Assembly: GCF_016839145.1 (NCBI RefSeq)
Contig: NZ_CP069303.1
Location: forward strand, 3,100,001 to 3,164,000
DNA from: Shinella sp. PSBB067
GTDB taxonomy: Bacteria; Pseudomonadota; Alphaproteobacteria; Rhizobiales; Rhizobiaceae
Length of the DNA: 64,000 nucleotides
Direction: 5' to 3'
A program made the position numbers and the translations under genes. The notes below the pieces were generated by a model. It searched no databases. It saw only the letters and a program-made list of their open reading frames with translations, and was not told where the DNA came from. This document shows positions 18,196-27,365 of the stretch, in pieces (positions within the stretch are counted from its first letter, which is position 1; the number at the start of each line of letters is the position of its first letter).

Positions 18196-18492
18196 GGGCA
18201 ATACCGGATTGACCGCAGAGAAGCGCGCCCCTCGCTGAGAGAGATGCTTGATGCGCGCTCAGGCAGGTTCGATTTGCAATGACAGGGCGCTGATACCCTG
18301 GCAATGGCTGTTGGTGATACTTCTGGCTCCTATTGTCGAAGGCGGTTTTTCTAACCGCCAATACATCGACCACTGCCCGATTTATCGTGCCGTCCTTAAT
18401 GGATCCCTCGGACGCAACAATCGTTCGATCGGGATATCATCTCATTCATGGCTCGCCTGCGCCATGCCGTAACCAATAGTTCAAGCGCACGA

Positions 18493-19241
18493 TCAGTCAT
18501 CGACGTGGTCGTGGCCGCCGATGCGCCCCGGTCGCCAATATCCTTCGGACGCGATCTGGCCGCGCTCAAAGCCGCGGGTGATGAGGTGGTGGCGCTGGGC
18601 TCGGACATTGCTCGTCTCGCCGACGACATAGGCCTGCCCCCGTCCCGGCGGGAAGGCGAGTTGCGCCAGGCGGTCCAGGATCGCGGTACCCGTTCCGGGC
18701 TTCGCCGCGCCGCGATGCAGCCATTCGACCGAAAGGTCCGCCTGCGTTTCGCACGGCAATTCGTCCTCCCCCCCCCGCCGACATCGAGAAGCGCGATCGC
18801 GCGGACACCGGTCGGAAGGGTTTCCAGCATGTGCAGGACGGCCGGCAGGCCGGTCTCGTCGGCGAGGAAGAGGTGCCAATCGGCCGCCGGATCGACCACG
18901 GTGCGCCCGCGCGGGCCGCGTGCTTTGATCGATGCGCCAGGACGCACGGTCCGCGCCCAACTCGGTGACGGCGTGTCGCCGTGAAGGACGAAATCGATGG
19001 AAAGTTCCGCCCTCTTCCTGTCCAGCGCGCGGATCGTGTAGTCGCGCCGCCCCGTTCCGCCCTCGGGCAGCGGCATCTGCAGGCAGAACGCCTGCCCCGG
19101 ACGGTAGTCCATCTGCGCAAGGCCCGGCGCGGTCAGCACGACGCGGCGCATGCGGGGCGCGATGTCGGCCGCCGACAGAACCGTGAGATCCCATTCGGCA
19201 AGGTCGCGCTTCGGGCGGCGGGGTTCGTTCTCTGTGGTCAT
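18493..19241 (-). pseudogene. Siderophore-interacting (NADPH-ferric-siderophore reductase) protein, frameshifted
   Basis: From ATG 19239-19241 the frame encodes the FAD-binding half of a siderophore-interacting protein (APRMRRVVLTAP, DYRPGQAFCLQMP, RDYTIRALD). It is lost in a run of nine Gs on the coding strand (C run 18768-18776). The rest continues in another frame: GQAYVVGETSNVRAQRHHLI and EGYWRPGRIGGHDHVDD, a typical family end, stopping at 18493. The protein would reduce Fe(III)-siderophore in the cytoplasm. A one- or two-base length change in the G tract would restore about 250 residues, so this is a sequencing error, slippage or a real mutation. Confidence 0.85.
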
Positions 19242-19251
19242 GATCAAAATC

Positions 19252-19914
19252 TCAGCCGAGGAATAGGGAATGGCTCATCAAGCCCTTATGGAAGCCGATG
19301 AGCGCGGTGACGTAGCGCTGCCGCTCCGCGCCGACATGGTGCAGGAAGCCGCCCTCCTCCTCCGTCAGCATGTCGGCATTGTCGGCGATGACCAGCGCGC
19401 CGGGCTTCAGCCTGTCCTCCAGCATCGAGAGCATCGGCAGGTATAGCTCCTTCGCGCCGTCGAGGAACAGGAGATCGATGGGCCCTTCGATATCGGAAAG
19501 CGTCTCGCGCGCATCACCGCCGCGGATCGTCGCCACGCCGGCAAGGCCAGCATCGGCGAGGTTGCGGCCGGCCTTCTCCACCTTCTCCGGATGGAACTCC
19601 GAGCCGGTCACGGTGCCGGCGTTGTCGCAAGCGGCGGCGGCGAGATAAATCGTCGATATGCCGAAGGAGCTGCCGAATTCTACGATGGTCCTGGCCCCGC
19701 TCGCGCGTGCCGCGCCGTAGAGGAAGCTGCCCTGACGGGGGCCGATGGAGAGATAGGATGTGCGGTGGATCTCCGAGGTGCGGAAGTCGCGGGCGGAGAC
19801 CGGCGGCGCGCCGGCCTCGGCGGAGGCCATCCGTTCCTCCCGCTGGCGGCGCGCGGCCGCGTGCTCCCGCGCAAGCGTGGCGGCGACATCGGCGCGGTAA
19901 AGGGTGCATGTCAT
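19252..19914 (-). CDS. Class I SAM-dependent O-methyltransferase
   Basis: A 220-residue catechol-O-methyltransferase-like (methyltransferase family 3) protein. SAM motif I is TIVEFGSSFGISTIYLA (about residues 73-89), the acidic residue after motif II lies in VTGSEFHPEKVEKAG, and IDLLFLDGAKELYLPML holds the metal-binding Asp. LVIADNADM completes the site. Such enzymes methylate catechol hydroxyls with Mg2+. It sits 10 bp before the siderophore-interacting gene and 12 bp after the ATPase gene of an iron uptake operon, which is an unusual place. It might modify a catecholate ligand (speculative). Confidence 0.85.
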   Translation of the reverse strand: MTCTLYRADVAATLAREHAAARRQREERMASAEAGAPPVSARDFRTSEIHRTSYLSIGPRQGSFLYGAARASGARTIVEFGSSFGISTIYLAAAACDNAGTVTGSEFHPEKVEKAGRNLADAGLAGVATIRGGDARETLSDIEGPIDLLFLDGAKELYLPMLSMLEDRLKPGALVIADNADMLTEEEGGFLHHVGAERQRYVTALIGFHKGLMSHSLFLG

Positions 19915-19926
19915 GGCGAACTCCTT

Positions 19927-20679
19927 CTATGTCGTCAGAACGACGGGACAGCCGCGAACGGGATGCTCGAGGATCCGGACGCTCTGGCGGTAAACGGTTT
20001 CAATGCGTTCCTGTTGCAGCACCTCCCAGGGCGGGCCGTTTCCGGCAATGCGTCCGTCGCCCAGCAGCACAATCCGGTCGGCGAAGGCGGCCGCCAGGTT
20101 GAGGTCGTGCAGCACGGCGACGACCGTCGCCCCTTCCCGCGCCATGGCCTTCGCCGCGGCCAGCACCCGTTCCTGGTGGCGCAGGTCGAGCGCCGCCGTC
20201 GGCTCGTCGAGGAGCACGATGGGCGTCGCCTGTGCGACGACGCGGGCGAAAGTGGTGCGGGCCTGCTCGCCGCCGGAAAGCGTCTGGGCGTTGCGGAAGG
20301 CCATGTGCTCGACTTCGGAGGTTCTCAGCGCCCCGAGCACCGCCGCCTCGTCCTCGTCGGGCGGCAGGTCGCGGAAGGCGCGGCCCATCGCCACCACTTC
20401 CTCCACCATATAGCCGAAGCGGATGACCGAGCCCTGCGGGAAGACCGAGCGGATCTGCGCCAGTTCATGCACGCTGTAGCGGCCGATCTCCCGGCCCTTC
20501 AGCAGGATTTTCCCGGCGTCCGCCTTTCGGTCGCCGGCGACGACCGACAGCAGCGTGGATTTTCCCGCCCCGTTCGGTCCGACGAGCGCGGTGAGCGTGC
20601 CTGGCGCGCAGGACATGGTGACCGCGTGGAGAAGGTCGCGGCTCTCGATGGAGACGGTGACGTCGCGAAGCTCGATCAT
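19927..20679 (-). CDS. hmuV: Heme/siderophore ABC transporter ATP-binding protein (HmuV-like)
   Basis: A 250-residue FecE/HmuV-type ATPase. Walker A GPNGAGKS is at 34-41, the PQGS Q-loop region at 81-84, signature LSGGEQAR at 134-141, Walker B PIVLLDEPT at 153-161 and switch His191. It powers uptake through the HmuU-like permease. The start overlaps the permease stop (ATGA). Assignment to heme rather than a siderophore rests on resemblance to HmuV and is less certain than the ABC class. Confidence 0.85.
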   Translation of the reverse strand: MIELRDVTVSIESRDLLHAVTMSCAPGTLTALVGPNGAGKSTLLSVVAGDRKADAGKILLKGREIGRYSVHELAQIRSVFPQGSVIRFGYMVEEVVAMGRAFRDLPPDEDEAAVLGALRTSEVEHMAFRNAQTLSGGEQARTTFARVVAQATPIVLLDEPTAALDLRHQERVLAAAKAMAREGATVVAVLHDLNLAAAFADRIVLLGDGRIAGNGPPWEVLQQERIETVYRQSVRILEHPVRGCPVVLTT

Positions 20680-21737
20680 GAGGCGGATATTCCGAAGCGG
20701 CGGCTGCGATAGATCATCCAGAGGAAGAACGGCCCGCCGAGCGAGCCCATGATGACGCCGATGGGGATTTCGGACGGCGGGTCGAGCGTGCGCGCCGCAA
20801 GGTCGGCCAGCATGACGAGGAGCGCGCCGCCGGCAGCCGAAAACGGGATCAGCAGCCGATGCGCCGGGCCGATCATCAGCCGGAACAGATGCGGGATGAC
20901 GAGGCCGACGAAGCCGATGGTGCCGTTGAAGGAGACTGCGGCGGCAACCAGCAGCGCCGTGACGAAGATCAGCTTGCGGCGCAGGCGCTTCACGTCGACG
21001 CCGAGATGGCGCGCCTGCCGCTCGCCGAGCGCCAGCAGGTCGAGCTGCCGCGACCAGCGATAGAGCAGGACGATGCCGACGACGGTCGGCGGCGCACTGA
21101 TGCCGACCGTCACCCATTTGGCACTGGAGAGCGAGCCCATCGACCAAAAGGTGAGGCTCTGCAATTGCTCCGCCGTGGCGAGATAGGTCAGGTAGCCGGC
21201 AAAGGCGCCGCCGATGGCGTTGACGGCGATGCCGACCAGCAGCAGCTTGGAATTGTCGCCGCCGGTCTTGCCCGGCCGCGCGAGCGCATAGATGACGAAG
21301 GTCGTCGCCGTGCCGGCGAGGAAGGCGCCGATCGGCAGGGTCCAGAGCCCGAAGGTGGAGATCTGCAGCACGACGACGACGATGGCGCCGAGCGAGGCGC
21401 CGCTGGAGACGCCGATGATGCCGGGATCGGCGAGCGGGTTGCCGAAAAGACCCTGCATGGCCGCGCCGCAGGTCGCGAGACTCGCCCCGATGATGACGGC
21501 GGTGAGCACCCGCGCGAGGCGCAGGTCCCACACCACGGTCTCGGCGAGAACCGCCTCCGGATCGGCGGCGCTTGCGGAGAAGCGCCCGGCGATGGCACGC
21601 AGCACCGCGTCCAGCGACAGCGACACGGCCCCGATCGCCACCGAGGCGAAGAAGGCGGCCACGAGGACCGCGCCGAGCACTGCAGCGATCGCCCCCGTAT
21701 GCGACGGCGGGCGCTTGAGCTTGAGTGGCCCCGTCAC
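20676..21737 (-). CDS. hmuU: FecCD-family permease (HmuU-like)
   Basis: A 353-residue BtuC/FecCD permease with about ten helices. Landmarks are LRLARVLTAVIIGASLATCGAAMQGLFGNPLADPGIIGVSSGA near residues 73-115 (summarised) and GFVGLVIPHLFRLMIGP before the C-terminal helices. It forms the inner-membrane channel for heme or Fe-siderophore. The start codon is GTG and overlaps the binding-protein stop (GTGA). Confidence 0.9.
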   Translation of the reverse strand: MTGPLKLKRPPSHTGAIAAVLGAVLVAAFFASVAIGAVSLSLDAVLRAIAGRFSASAADPEAVLAETVVWDLRLARVLTAVIIGASLATCGAAMQGLFGNPLADPGIIGVSSGASLGAIVVVVLQISTFGLWTLPIGAFLAGTATTFVIYALARPGKTGGDNSKLLLVGIAVNAIGGAFAGYLTYLATAEQLQSLTFWSMGSLSSAKWVTVGISAPPTVVGIVLLYRWSRQLDLLALGERQARHLGVDVKRLRRKLIFVTALLVAAAVSFNGTIGFVGLVIPHLFRLMIGPAHRLLIPFSAAGGALLVMLADLAARTLDPPSEIPIGVIMGSLGGPFFLWMIYRSRRFGISAS

Positions 21738-22663
21738 GGGAACATCTCGTGCAGCGCCTGCGACAGGGCCTTCGTTGCGATCCCGCTGGAGGCCGCATCG
21801 GCGCGCACGTGCAGGTCGCGCATGACGACGAGGTTTTTTTCGCGGCCGGCGGGCGTCAGGCTGAGGCCGGGATAGGCGTCCCAGATGCCCTCCAGGTTGC
21901 CGAAGGCGGGAAGCTCCTTCTCCGAGATCAGCACGACGTCGGGCTTCATCAGGATCATGCCTTCCGGTGTCACCGGCCGGTAGCGGTCGCGGCCGATCTC
22001 GGCGGCGGCGTTGAGCGCGCCGACGCGCAGGATCAGGTTGTGCACCGCCGTCTCCGCCCCGCCGGCAGTGAAGTTCGTGCCGGCGCCCTGCTTGGAAATG
22101 TGGACGATCCGGAGCGGCCGGCCGTCGCGCAGCACCGGGCTCGCCTCAGCGTAATCCGCTTCGATGGCGGCGGTCAGCGCCTCGCCCCGCTCCGCCAGAC
22201 CGAGATGGCCGGCGAGCCGGCGCACCTTCTCCACCGCCGGGATCGTCCGGTCGATGAGATCGGTCTCGACGCCCACGGCCGCAAGCCCGTCGAGAAGCCG
22301 CCGGTTGATGACACTCGATCCGATCACCAGCTTCGGCCGAAGCGCCAGCACGCCCTCGACGCCCGCCCATTCGCGCACCTGGTGCCTCGTACCCTCGATG
22401 CCCGGCAGCTCGATATCGGCGGGCCGCGCCAGGATGCGGTCGGCTGCGCCGAGCGCGACCGCGATCTCGACCAGATCCGCGCCGAGAAGCACGAGACCGG
22501 GGTCGGCCTGCGCATGCGTACCGCCGGGTTCGGCCACACCGGCGAGCGCCGGATAAGGCGCAGCATTCGAAACGTCGATCGTCCCTGCCATAGCCGTCAT
22601 GATCATCGATCCCGCCGCCATGAGGCTGGCGAAGGACAGAAGCATCGTTCTTATCATAGCCAT
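21734..22663 (-). CDS. hmuT: Periplasmic heme/siderophore-binding protein (HmuT-like)
   Basis: A 309-residue class III (BtuF/FecB fold) binding protein. A signal peptide (MAMIRTMLLSFASLMAAGSM, cleavage near TAMAGT) precedes two lobes. LVLLGADLVEIAVALGAADRIL and the later SKQGAGTNFTAGGAETAVHNLI resemble HmuT. The start at 22663 is preferred because the longer frame runs into the receptor gene, which ends at 22681. It hands the ligand from the TonB receptor to HmuUV. Confidence 0.82.
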   Translation of the reverse strand: MAMIRTMLLSFASLMAAGSMIMTAMAGTIDVSNAAPYPALAGVAEPGGTHAQADPGLVLLGADLVEIAVALGAADRILARPADIELPGIEGTRHQVREWAGVEGVLALRPKLVIGSSVINRRLLDGLAAVGVETDLIDRTIPAVEKVRRLAGHLGLAERGEALTAAIEADYAEASPVLRDGRPLRIVHISKQGAGTNFTAGGAETAVHNLILRVGALNAAAEIGRDRYRPVTPEGMILMKPDVVLISEKELPAFGNLEGIWDAYPGLSLTPAGREKNLVVMRDLHVRADAASSGIATKALSQALHEMFP

Positions 22664-22680
22664 CCCAATCCGCCGTCCGC

Positions 22681-25077
22681 TCAGAAAGTACCGCGCATGC
22701 CGACCCATAACCGCCGTCCGTCCTCGACATACTGGTAGCCGGACGCCCTGCCGGGATCGTAATTGGTCTGGTCGGTGATGTTGTAGACGGCCGCGTTCAG
22801 CGCCATCGATTCGTTGATCTGCCAGGACAGCCCGGCATCGAAGGTCAGCAGATGGCCGACGCTTTTCTCCATCGGGTTGCTGCCCCCGCCCCAGTTGACG
22901 CCCTGATTGTCTTCGCTGCGGTAGCTTGCGCGCAGATAGGTGTTGAGGTTCTCGCGCGCCTGCCAGTCGAGCCGGGCCGTCGCCACATGGCGTGGCGTGG
23001 AGACGGGGGCAAGACCGTCGGCCTGGCCGAGCGGGAAACCGTAGATGCTGATGCCGGACGTGTGCATCTTCGAGTTCGTATAGGTGTAGCTGCCGCTCAG
23101 CGTCAGTTCCTCGGTCATGGTCCAGCGCGCGGCCAGTTCCACACCCTGGATCACCGCCTTCGGGACGTTGAAGTAGACGCTCATCGGTCGCCCGTCCGGC
23201 CCGACCCAGCAGCCGCCGCTCGAAGGCTGTCCGGCCGGCGCGGAAAGGCAGCGCGAGCCCGTATTGGCGATCTTGTCGTTATAGCCCGTGTGGAAATAGG
23301 TGATGTTGGCCGAGAAGTTGTCGAGATTGTCGTAGTAGGCGCCGATCTCCTTGTTGAGGCTGGTTTCCGGCTGAAGATCCGGATTGCCCCAGGTCGTCGC
23401 GCCACCCCGCTGACCGTTCCCGATATAGGGAACGTATTGCTGCATGGTGGGTGCGACGAAGCCAGTGGCCACGCCCCCCTTGATCGCCCAGTTCTCCGTC
23501 GTCTGCCAGTTCGCGTAGAGCCGCGGGGAGACATGGCCGCCGAAGATCGAGTTGTCGTCGTAGCGCGCGCCGCCCGTCAGCGCGAAGCTGTCGGTCAGTT
23601 TCCATTCGTCCTCGACGAACAAAGCCCACTGGCCGACCTTCGCCACGAGTTGCCCCGTTGCGGGCGTCCCGTCCGGCAGGGGCGGCAGCTGGCCGTTCCG
23701 CATCCCGCCGATGTCGAGGGTCTGCCGGCGCCACTGGCCGCCGAAGCTGAGCATGTGGCTGTCGCCGAGCGGCGTCACATAGCTGCCGTCGATCGTGTGG
23801 TTGGTGACATCAGGCATCCAGCTATCGGCCGCGCCCGCGGTGAAGGCATCGCGGGAGCCATGGTCGTAGATATAGGAGAACTGCGAGGTACCCGGCCCCC
23901 AGCGCCCGGTATGGGCGAACGTATAGCTTTCCCTCAGATAGTCGCGGTAGACATCCGACGTGCCCGTGGCGCTCGCGCCAGGCGTCTCCCAGTATTGCTG
24001 CCGGCTGCGGTGCGCCTCGAGCATGATGTCATGGTCCGGCGTCGGCGTGTACCAGAGGCGGGCGGTGCCGTTGAGATTGTCGGTCTTGTTGAAGCCGCCG
24101 CGAATGCTGTCCTCGCCGCGCCCGGTCTTGTATCCCCAGAGCTGGAGGCCAAGGGTATCCTGCACGATGGGGCCGGTCAGGTAGAAGTCGCCCTGCCCCG
24201 CATTGCCGGATCGCGAATGGCCCTGGATCGTCATGTCCGCTCCGACCGATCCCGACCAGCGATCCGCCACCTTCTTGGTGATGATGTTGATGACGCCGCC
24301 CATGGCGTCCGATCCATAGCGCGATGACATCGGGCCGCGCACGACCTCGATCCGTTCCACCGCGCCGATCGGCGGAATCCAATTGTCCTCCACGGCGTTG
24401 CCGCCTTTGGGGTTCAGCTCTCGCGTGCTGTTCTGGCGCCGGCCGTCGACCATGATGAGCGTGCCCGCTGCAGGCATGCCGCGGATCGAGATATCGCCCT
24501 TGTCGCCGCCGATCATCGTCACGCCCTCGACATGGCGCACCGCGTCCATCAGCGACCTGTAGGGCCGGCGCTCCAGTTCCTCGGCGGGAATGACGGTGAT
24601 GCTCGCCGGCGCTTCGATCACCGACTGGGAGAAGCCGCCGGCGGTGACGGTGATGGTGTCAAGCACGGTCGCGCCAGGATCGGACCCGCCCTCCTCCACG
24701 GCGACGGCGGAGTGGAGGATCGTCACCGTATTGGCGTTGGTGAAGCTGTATCGCAGACCGGAGACAGAGAGAAGACGCGCCAGCGCCTGCTCCGTGCTCA
24801 TCGTGCCTTGCACGGCCGGCGCCGTCGCGCCCGAGGCGACGGCAGTCTCATAGGCGATCTGCACACCGGTCTGCTCGGCGAGCGCACGCAGCGAACGGTT
24901 GAGGGGCTGGGCCGGAATGTCGAAGCGGTGGGCGCGCGCGGTCTGCGCGGCGGCCTGCATCGGGGGCAGGACCATCGGTAGCGCACCGAGCCACAGCGCG
25001 GTACCCGTCATAAGCGTGGTGAGCAGCCGGCGATCTCCTCGGCGAAAACCCTTCTGTCGCGCATTCACGTCGTTCAT
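22681..25077 (-). CDS. TonB-dependent outer-membrane receptor with STN signalling domain
   Basis: A 798-residue receptor. After a signal sequence (about 20-45) comes an STN domain (FDIPAQPLNRSLRALAEQTG, residues 52-71). Then follow a plug (ASITVIPAEELERRPY, GVTMIGGDKGDISIRGM, RIEVVRGPMSSRYGSDAMGG) and a 22-strand barrel ending in WVGMRGTF with terminal Phe. The STN domain marks a transducer that signals ligand occupancy to FecR and FecI, encoded just upstream. The plug resembles catecholate/hemoglobin receptors. It heads the binding protein-permease-ATPase genes. Confidence 0.92.
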   Translation of the reverse strand: MNDVNARQKGFRRGDRRLLTTLMTGTALWLGALPMVLPPMQAAAQTARAHRFDIPAQPLNRSLRALAEQTGVQIAYETAVASGATAPAVQGTMSTEQALARLLSVSGLRYSFTNANTVTILHSAVAVEEGGSDPGATVLDTITVTAGGFSQSVIEAPASITVIPAEELERRPYRSLMDAVRHVEGVTMIGGDKGDISIRGMPAAGTLIMVDGRRQNSTRELNPKGGNAVEDNWIPPIGAVERIEVVRGPMSSRYGSDAMGGVINIITKKVADRWSGSVGADMTIQGHSRSGNAGQGDFYLTGPIVQDTLGLQLWGYKTGRGEDSIRGGFNKTDNLNGTARLWYTPTPDHDIMLEAHRSRQQYWETPGASATGTSDVYRDYLRESYTFAHTGRWGPGTSQFSYIYDHGSRDAFTAGAADSWMPDVTNHTIDGSYVTPLGDSHMLSFGGQWRRQTLDIGGMRNGQLPPLPDGTPATGQLVAKVGQWALFVEDEWKLTDSFALTGGARYDDNSIFGGHVSPRLYANWQTTENWAIKGGVATGFVAPTMQQYVPYIGNGQRGGATTWGNPDLQPETSLNKEIGAYYDNLDNFSANITYFHTGYNDKIANTGSRCLSAPAGQPSSGGCWVGPDGRPMSVYFNVPKAVIQGVELAARWTMTEELTLSGSYTYTNSKMHTSGISIYGFPLGQADGLAPVSTPRHVATARLDWQARENLNTYLRASYRSEDNQGVNWGGGSNPMEKSVGHLLTFDAGLSWQINESMALNAAVYNITDQTNYDPGRASGYQYVEDGRRLWVGMRGTF

Positions 25078-25221
25078 AGAACCCTCTCACTGCAAATGAC
25101 CCATGCGGTCCCAGATCGAAGGGAGCAGTCGCTTCCACCTTGCCCCTTCACCCCATTGACGCGCGAAGGAAGGCTTTGCCTAAAGACGGAAAGTGAACTT
25201 TTTACGAAGGTTTTCCGGCGG

Positions 25222-26199
25222 TCAGGAAATGAAGATCAGCACGCCCGGAACGCGACGCGTCGTGAACCCTTGCGTCTTCGCCAGTGCCTGAACGGCCCCG
25301 AACGCCTCGTCGGCGGAAAAAATGCCGCTCACCGGCACAGCTCTGTCGATGCCGGGGGCCATGACGATCCGCTCCGGCACATAGCGGCCGAGCTCGGCAA
25401 CCGCGCCCGCAAAGGGACGTCCCTCGAAGATCACCCGGCCAGTGCGCCACGCGAGCTCCGCGTCCGTATCGACCTCCGTCACCGCGCTCGGACGGCTGTT
25501 GGCAGCGTAATGCGTCTGCTGCGCGGCTTCGACTTCGACGCGTTCCATCTGCCCCGGGCCGCCGGATACACGGACGAGGCCTTCCGTAACCGTGACGGTT
25601 GCCACGCCGTCCAGCACCTTGACCGCATAGGTCGTGCCGATCGCGTCGCTGTTGCCGCCGAGCGCGGAGACGCGGAACAGGGCCGACTTATCCGCGCGCA
25701 CCCGGAATTCCACCTCCCCCTTGAAGAGCTCAACCAGCCGGAGTTGCGGGGTGAAATCAACCGCGATGGCGCTGTCGGTGTTGAGTATGGCCACGGAGCC
25801 GTCCGGCAGGGCGATCTCCGCCCGCTCGCCGACAGAGGTCATGAAATCGGCATACCACCAATTGTGCAGGCGCGGCATGGCGACCGTCACGACCGCGGCT
25901 GTCGCCGCCGCGCCGCCACCGACCAGAAGCGCGCGCCTGCCGACAGCGCGCCGCCGTATAGACTGCGCGGCGCGGTAGGACGGCATAGCATCCGATTTTC
26001 CGTCGAGTGCCTGCAACTGCCGCCAGAACAGGCGCTCCCGTTCGAAAGCGCGGCTATGTTCCGGGGAACAGTCGCGCCAGGTCTTGAACCGCTGAAGATC
26101 CGTCTCGCTGACATGACCGGATGTGAGGCGCACGATCCAGTCGCGCGCATCCAGAGCAATCCGGTGATCCGTTTGTGAGCCGTTCTCTCGTTCGTCCAT
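25222..26199 (-). CDS. fecR: FecR-family anti-sigma/sigma-regulator protein
   Basis: A 325-residue FecR protein. The cytoplasmic anti-sigma region has the DUF4880-type pattern (ARDWIVRLTSGHVSETDLQRFKTW, then CSPEHSRAFERERLFWRQLQ). A single hydrophobic segment follows near 90-108 (RALLVGGGAAATAAVVTVAM). The periplasmic FecR domain begins GERAEIALPDGSVAILNTDSA and ends with an STN-like region. It carries the signal from the receptor STN domain to the sigma factor. It lies between the sigma and receptor genes. Confidence 0.9.
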   Translation of the reverse strand: MDERENGSQTDHRIALDARDWIVRLTSGHVSETDLQRFKTWRDCSPEHSRAFERERLFWRQLQALDGKSDAMPSYRAAQSIRRRAVGRRALLVGGGAAATAAVVTVAMPRLHNWWYADFMTSVGERAEIALPDGSVAILNTDSAIAVDFTPQLRLVELFKGEVEFRVRADKSALFRVSALGGNSDAIGTTYAVKVLDGVATVTVTEGLVRVSGGPGQMERVEVEAAQQTHYAANSRPSAVTEVDTDAELAWRTGRVIFEGRPFAGAVAELGRYVPERIVMAPGIDRAVPVSGIFSADEAFGAVQALAKTQGFTTRRVPGVLIFIS

Positions 26200-26304
26200 T
26201 CAGGCATTGCAATATAGGTTGGCGACATAGCGTCCGGATTCGGGCGCCTCTATCCTATAGACGCCCGACGGCATCCCTTGCCTAGATAGGCTTGCGAAAA
26301 AAGT

Positions 26305-26820
26305 TCAGCCGGCGAGATCATCACGCAGCACGGCCAACCGCTCAAGCGCGCGCCGGATATGGTAGTAGACCGCCTCGTCGCTGACGCCAAGCATCTCGGC
26401 TATCCGGCGATGCGGGATGCCCTCGATGCGGTTCATCAGGAAGATGCGCCGCGTCTTCTCCGGCAGCTCGTCGAGGGCGGCTCGCACCGCCTCCAGCCTT
26501 TCCCGTCCGATCAGGGCGCGCTCCGGCGTAACCGCGTCGTCACCGTCGCACAGGAGATCGGCGACCTCGCTGTCGATCCCGGCGCGTCGGCGCTCCTTAC
26601 GCATATGGTCCGAAACGAGATTGTTGGCAACGCGGGTGATGTAGCCCACCGGATTGTCGATCACCTGTTCCGGCCGGGCATTCTCCAGCCTGATCCAGAC
26701 GTCCTGCATGATATCCTCGGCCGTCGCACGGTTACCTGTCCGCGCCTGCGCCACGGCCTCCAGCCGCGGCCGGACCTTCGTAAAGGTCGCAATCAATTTT
26801 CCAATGTTCAATCTGCTCAC
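26305..26820 (-). CDS. fecI: FecI-type ECF sigma factor
   Basis: A 171-residue sigma-70 family ECF factor. Region 2 contains RATAEDIMQDVWIRLE and VGYITRVANNLVSDHMRKERRR. Region 4 contains LPEKTRRIFLMNRIEGIPHRRIAEMLGVSDEAVYYHIRRAL. The GTG at 26820 gives the usual FecI length; the open TTG at 26880 would add an unlikely basic leader. It directs RNA polymerase to the receptor/transport promoter when released by FecR. A 105-bp gap separates it from fecR. Confidence 0.9.
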   Translation of the reverse strand: MSRLNIGKLIATFTKVRPRLEAVAQARTGNRATAEDIMQDVWIRLENARPEQVIDNPVGYITRVANNLVSDHMRKERRRAGIDSEVADLLCDGDDAVTPERALIGRERLEAVRAALDELPEKTRRIFLMNRIEGIPHRRIAEMLGVSDEAVYYHIRRALERLAVLRDDLAG

Positions 26821-27365
26821 GCCAGCCCACGAACGCAAAGACAACAATACGACCCCGCGACGAAACTTAGGACGACCCAAAAGCCCGCAGAAGTCGTTGC
26901 ATTGGCAATAACATAGCAGCCACTACTATGGCCACAAAAACCTTCATCAAATTGTCATGTTTAATGGTCGCCGCTGCACGTCCGCTTTCCCGTCGTATAG
27001 GTTGCAGACTAAACAGACGGCTCAGGCCACATTTCGGTCGGCGCGATGATTGGACATGATGGCTCATCTGAAGTCGCAAACGGAAATTGGCGATGTAAGC
27101 CGGCCTGGACTGAGAATTAGCAAGCCTGGAGTTGGAGCCCCATTGCGGACCTTTGCCCATTCAGGCGGAGGTCTATGAGTTGCCGAACAGTCGAAATTTC
27201 CAATGATCCTCTCACCTCGATCAGTGAGATACGATAAGTCGGCGCTTGCCTGATTTCGATCAGAATGCCGGATGAAGACCATCCTTGGGCAGGAGATCAT
27301 ATTCACAAGTGGTGGCTTCGCGCTAGATTACCCGCCTACGCTGTAACACGCTCGAAGGAGAAGAG
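26821..27365. other. Intergenic region upstream of fecI and of the DUF2254 gene
   Basis: About 545 bp without a convincing gene, presumably holding the divergent promoters of fecI and the DUF2254 gene. The only peptide-like frame is a minus-strand 26-codon ATG frame at 26867-26947 with a hydrophobic core (MKVFVAIVVAAMLLPMQ). Its status is unknown. Confidence 0.5.

Noticed and set aside
18196..18492. Small frames between the BKACE gene and the siderophore-interacting gene
   Set aside because: Short, without ribosome-binding sites or recognisable products; the interval appears non-coding.
19927..21798. 623-codon frame including the HmuV ATPase
   Set aside because: The part before 20679 is an out-of-frame reading of the HmuU permease gene.
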